Below are positions 61,256 through 64,000 of a DNA stretch of 64,000 nt, piece after piece. The notes below the pieces were generated by a model that was not told the DNA's origin, did not search any database, and worked only from the letters and a program-made list of their open reading frames with translations. The DNA is from Paenibacillus odorifer. GTDB lineage: Bacteria; Bacillota; Bacilli; Paenibacillales; Paenibacillaceae. The translations under genes and the position numbers were made by a program. The stretch lies in assembly GCF_000758725.1 (NCBI RefSeq), contig NZ_CP009428.1, forward strand, positions 2,542,001 to 2,606,000, read 5' to 3'. Positions within the stretch are counted from its first letter, which is position 1; each line of letters opens with the position of its first letter.

Positions 61256-62251
61256 CTAGGATAAACGGACAAGTACTCTTCCTCTAAGGTTTCCTTGCAG
61301 AATATCTTCCAATGCTTGCGGTAGCTCGTTTAACGTGACTTCACGATCCACGAGGTTCTCCAGTTGACTTGGCTTCAGATCGCTCGCCATCCGTTTCCAA
61401 GCCTTCTGGCGAAGGTCGGCAGGACATTCAACGGAATCTATGCCGAGAAGGTTAACACCCCGAAGAATAAACGGAAGTACTGTAGTTGGAACTGAAGTGC
61501 CTCCGGTTAAGCCACTTGCAGCTACAGAACCTCTGTAGGTGATTTTACTCAAAACTGCGGCAAGGGTGTCACCACCCACCGAATCTACTGCGCCTTGCCA
61601 TAATTGTTTGTCCAAGGGTTTGCTGGCGCCGCCAATGACCTCTTCACGTGAGATCACGTCTTCGGCTCCTATACCTCTAAGGTAATCGGTAGCTTTGGCG
61701 TTACCTGTGCTTGCCACTACGCTATACCCTTTTGCGCCAAGCATGGCAATAGCAGATCCACCTACACCGCCGGTAGCGCCTGTTACAAGTACTTTGCCTT
61801 TGTCCGGGGAAACGTCATGATCTTCCAGGGCTAGTATGGACAAGGCAGCTGTCAGTCCTGCAGTACCGTAGATCATAGCTTCTTTAAGCGTCAGGCCTTC
61901 GGGAAGGGGAGTGATCCAACCTGCGGGAATCCGAGCGTATTCGCTAAAGCCGCCAAAGTGTGATACGCCAACACCATATCCTGTCGCAATGACTTGCTGC
62001 CCTTTATGAAACCGCTCATCTGTGGAAGATACCACAACACCGGATAAATCTATCCCTGGAATAAAGGGATATGTTCTTAGAATTTTACCGTTTGGAATAC
62101 TGGCTAAACCGTCTTTATAGTTTACACTGGAGTAAGCAACCTTAATTACAACCTCTCCAGCTGGCAGATCCTCTAGGGTAACCGGCTTAACAGCTACGGA
62201 GAAGGATGATTCTGTTTTGTCGACAACTAACGCCTGAAATGATTCTGTCAT
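61256..62251 (-). CDS. YhdH/YhfP-family quinone oxidoreductase (acrylyl-CoA reductase type)
   Basis: Medium-chain dehydrogenase of 331 residues without zinc site. SSVNYKDGLA near 45, PGIDLSGVVV near 65, and VTGATGGVGGSAIA near 147-160 as the NADPH motif; resembles Bacillus YhfP and AcuI. Reduces quinones or enoyl thioesters. Start 62251 is preferred as GAAGGAG lies upstream. Confidence 0.88.
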   Translation of the reverse strand: MTESFQALVVDKTESSFSVAVKPVTLEDLPAGEVVIKVAYSSVNYKDGLASIPNGKILRTYPFIPGIDLSGVVVSSTDERFHKGQQVIATGYGVGVSHFGGFSEYARIPAGWITPLPEGLTLKEAMIYGTAGLTAALSILALEDHDVSPDKGKVLVTGATGGVGGSAIAMLGAKGYSVVASTGNAKATDYLRGIGAEDVISREEVIGGASKPLDKQLWQGAVDSVGGDTLAAVLSKITYRGSVAASGLTGGTSVPTTVLPFILRGVNLLGIDSVECPADLRQKAWKRMASDLKPSQLENLVDREVTLNELPQALEDILQGNLRGRVLVRLS

Positions 62252-62390
62252 AAGTGTGAGCTCCTTCAACTACGTTATAGGTAAGACATGTATATAATAT
62301 TTATTCTGCCCGGTCAACTTGTGATTGTCTATGATATAGCGCAATTGTTTATTAAGGTTCCGTTAAATCTTGTGATAGAGGGTGAAGCTT

Positions 62391-62966
62391 ATGAAATGGA
62401 AAAATTTAATGGGTACAGTCTTAGCGGGTATCACATTAGTCTCACTTGGCTTTAATGGATATTCTTTTTATAACAAGCCACCAAAAGAGACTAACCAAAC
62501 TACCAAGGAGCTTGTTCAAACTATAGGCGAGATTTCAATCCAATCTAACTCTGAGAGTGGAGTGCAGGGTGAAAGCGTGGAGGAACTGAAAAAAATTATT
62601 TATAACTTACCTCAAGTGGAGAAAAAATTAGCTTTTATAAAGGGAGTAATCACAGAAGGGAACTCGGTTTATCTGGATCTGGATGAGGTGGAATGGTTCG
62701 GTGGAGAGGCGGCAGAAATTGCGGCTAAAGAAGATGGTATACAAGAACCCGAATCATTGCCTAATGGATTCTATATCCGAAATGCAAGCGATGAAATCGA
62801 ACGACTTAAGCTTGAGACTGATGTAACTATAGCTGAACTAAATGGGGCGAGACCTCAGCAAGTTGACTATACGAATTTTATTAGCGAAGAGCTTGTGGAT
62901 AGATTATTCCATCTGACATTTGTAGAAGGTAAGGCTGTTTTGCTAGAAGAGCAGTACAGACCTTAG
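62391..62966 (+). CDS. Exported protein of unknown function
   Basis: A 191-residue protein with an N-terminal hydrophobic helix (about 6-24, signal peptide or anchor), then an acidic soluble domain, with no recognised motif. Similar tripartite small proteins occur alone in Paenibacillus genomes. ATG 62391 follows AGAGGGTG. Confidence 0.7.
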   Translation: MKWKNLMGTVLAGITLVSLGFNGYSFYNKPPKETNQTTKELVQTIGEISIQSNSESGVQGESVEELKKIIYNLPQVEKKLAFIKGVITEGNSVYLDLDEVEWFGGEAAEIAAKEDGIQEPESLPNGFYIRNASDEIERLKLETDVTIAELNGARPQQVDYTNFISEELVDRLFHLTFVEGKAVLLEEQYRP

Positions 62967-63038
62967 TGAGGGAGAGCAACTGAAAGTGCCAGCGGAGAAA
63001 AGAATCGGCGGGATGCTCTACAGCATGCAGTGAAGGTA

Positions 63039-63185
63039 ATGAAGAGTAGAAGAGCTTACGGTTTGTTTATGCTTACATACACTTAAGATTATGATGAAAT
63101 TAATTTTCACGGGAAAAATGGCTCTGTGTCCGTAGCTGCCATACCTGATGTATTTGGACCGGGTGCGGATGGGAATACTGTATGA
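63039..63185 (+). pseudogene. Possible remnant of a HicB-like gene
   Basis: In the 321-base gap a frame starts MKSRRAYGLFMLTYT, meets TAA at 63084, then continues DYDEINFHGKNGSVSVAAIPDVFGPGADGNTV to TGA. The second part has the flavour of a HicB antitoxin start (GSVSVAAIPDVFG), but is too short to be sure. Confidence 0.2.
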
Positions 63186-63287
63186 AGAAAAATTTTTCGT
63201 TGATCTAGTTAATAGGCGGAAGATATGTTTAAATGGGAAAGTATAGTATTTTTTAAATAATAGGATTGAAGAAAGAGAGGCTAATTC

Positions 63288-64000
63288 ATGTCGATTGCGA
63301 CTACAATGATTATCAGGCTCGAAATTCGGAAATCGGTTGCATCTTTTGGCGATGTTGCTTCAGGAATTGCCGCAGCTGGCGGAGATATTGTTGCTATTGA
63401 CGTGATACGTGCAGGGAAGGATGTCACTACCCGAGATATAACAGTGAATGTGCAAGACGCAGCTAATGGAGAAATTATCTCAATATTATCGAAGATGCCG
63501 GGAATTAAAATAATCAACGTGTCGGATCGGACGTTTCTGGCTCATCTTGGCGGAAAAATCGAAATCACACCTAAAATGCCGATTAAAAATCGGGAGGATT
63601 TATCCTTAGTGTATACGCCGGGGGTAGCCCGAGTGTGTACGGCGATTGCCGAAGATCCCAGAAAAGCTTATTCTCTGACGATGAAAAGAAATACAGTTGC
63701 AGTCGTTTCGGACGGCACTGCTGTGCTTGGACTAGGGGATATCGGCCCGGAAGCAGCTATGCCTGTCATGGAAGGTAAGGCGATGCTGTTTAAGCAATTG
63801 GCGAACATTGATGCTTTTCCGCTATGCTTAAATACCAAAGATCCGGAAGAAATTATCAATATCGTAAAAGCAGTTTCTCCTGGCTTTGGAGGGATAAACT
63901 TAGAGGATATAAGTTCACCACGCTGCTTTGAAATCGAACGGCGGCTTGCGGAAGAGCTGGACATTCCGGTATTCCATGATGATCAGCACGGAACTTCCGT
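63288..64000 (+). CDS. NAD(P)-dependent malic enzyme, 3-prime truncated by window
   Basis: The first 237 codons of a malic enzyme run to the window edge. Residues about 1-75 form an ACT domain (LEIRKSVASFGDVASGIAAAGGDIVA), followed by the malic N-domain with VYTPGVARVC, SDGTAVLGLGDIGPEAAMPVMEGK and HDDQHGTS. The ACT-malic architecture is known from Bacillus YtsJ-like or MaeB enzymes. It converts malate to pyruvate and CO2. AGAGAGG precedes the ATG. No downstream gene is visible. Confidence 0.88.
   Translation, partial: MSIATTMIIRLEIRKSVASFGDVASGIAAAGGDIVAIDVIRAGKDVTTRDITVNVQDAANGEIISILSKMPGIKIINVSDRTFLAHLGGKIEITPKMPIKNREDLSLVYTPGVARVCTAIAEDPRKAYSLTMKRNTVAVVSDGTAVLGLGDIGPEAAMPVMEGKAMLFKQLANIDAFPLCLNTKDPEEIINIVKAVSPGFGGINLEDISSPRCFEIERRLAEELDIPVFHDDQHGTS

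Overview
The window reads as a chromosomal segment of a low-to-mid GC, endospore-forming Firmicute, most probably Paenibacillus. Supporting signs are the many strong Shine-Dalgarno sites and intrinsic terminators, LplB/YtcP-type sugar transporters with a YesM/YesN two-component pair, a large set of glycoside hydrolases, an Amj-type lipid II flippase, a Vat-type acetyltransferase, Bacillus-like CcpA (cre) sites, and Bacillus-like PdxK, AbnA, RhaEW and HypO/HypR proteins. No rRNA, tRNA, CRISPR array, prophage or insertion sequence was seen.

Layout. 1-5 kb: sugar ABC transporter (two permeases, lipoprotein binding protein) and a cytoplasmic GH30 enzyme. 5-8.3 kb: pdxK, an exported protein of unknown function and a GT2-TPR glycosyltransferase. 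8.8-24.7 kb: a glycan-use locus with YesN/YesM regulators, two near-duplicate binding-protein genes around one permease pair, GH31, a second GH30 with a divergent AraC regulator, a secreted arabinanase (abnA) and a GT4 glycosyltransferase. 24.8-28.1 kb: a decayed DinB-like gene, a sugar isomerase/epimerase that seems to start at ATC, a hydrolase, repeats and a GNAT. 28.2-37.1 kb: a rhamnose operon, rhaEW-rhaR-lutABC-rhaB-rhaA, which on paper carries rhamnose through lactaldehyde and lactate to pyruvate. 37.2-64 kb: mostly single housekeeping or accessory genes (vat, hypR/hypO, lrgAB, Nudix, amj, SDR, signal peptidase, HD-GYP, LOG, small alarmone synthetase, GH9, excalibur protein, cupin, YhfP-like reductase), ending in a truncated malic enzyme.

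The least explained signal is in the gene-poor gaps. A structured element of four 20-nt units (two direct, then two inverted) with start-to-start steps of exactly 50, 57 and 50 nt occurs at 8.4 kb and twice in a 303-bp tandem duplication at 58.5-59.0 kb. A second element with an unrelated unit sequence but the same direct-direct-inverted-inverted plan and about 52-nt pitch lies at 27.3 kb. Other points are paired 21/22-bp-spaced direct repeats around a cre site in front of the YesMN-linked transporter, a terminator inside the leader of an exported coiled-coil gene, two genes whose best starts are ATC or ATT, and three broken genes.

All calls come from reading sequence and remembered family features; no database search was run.
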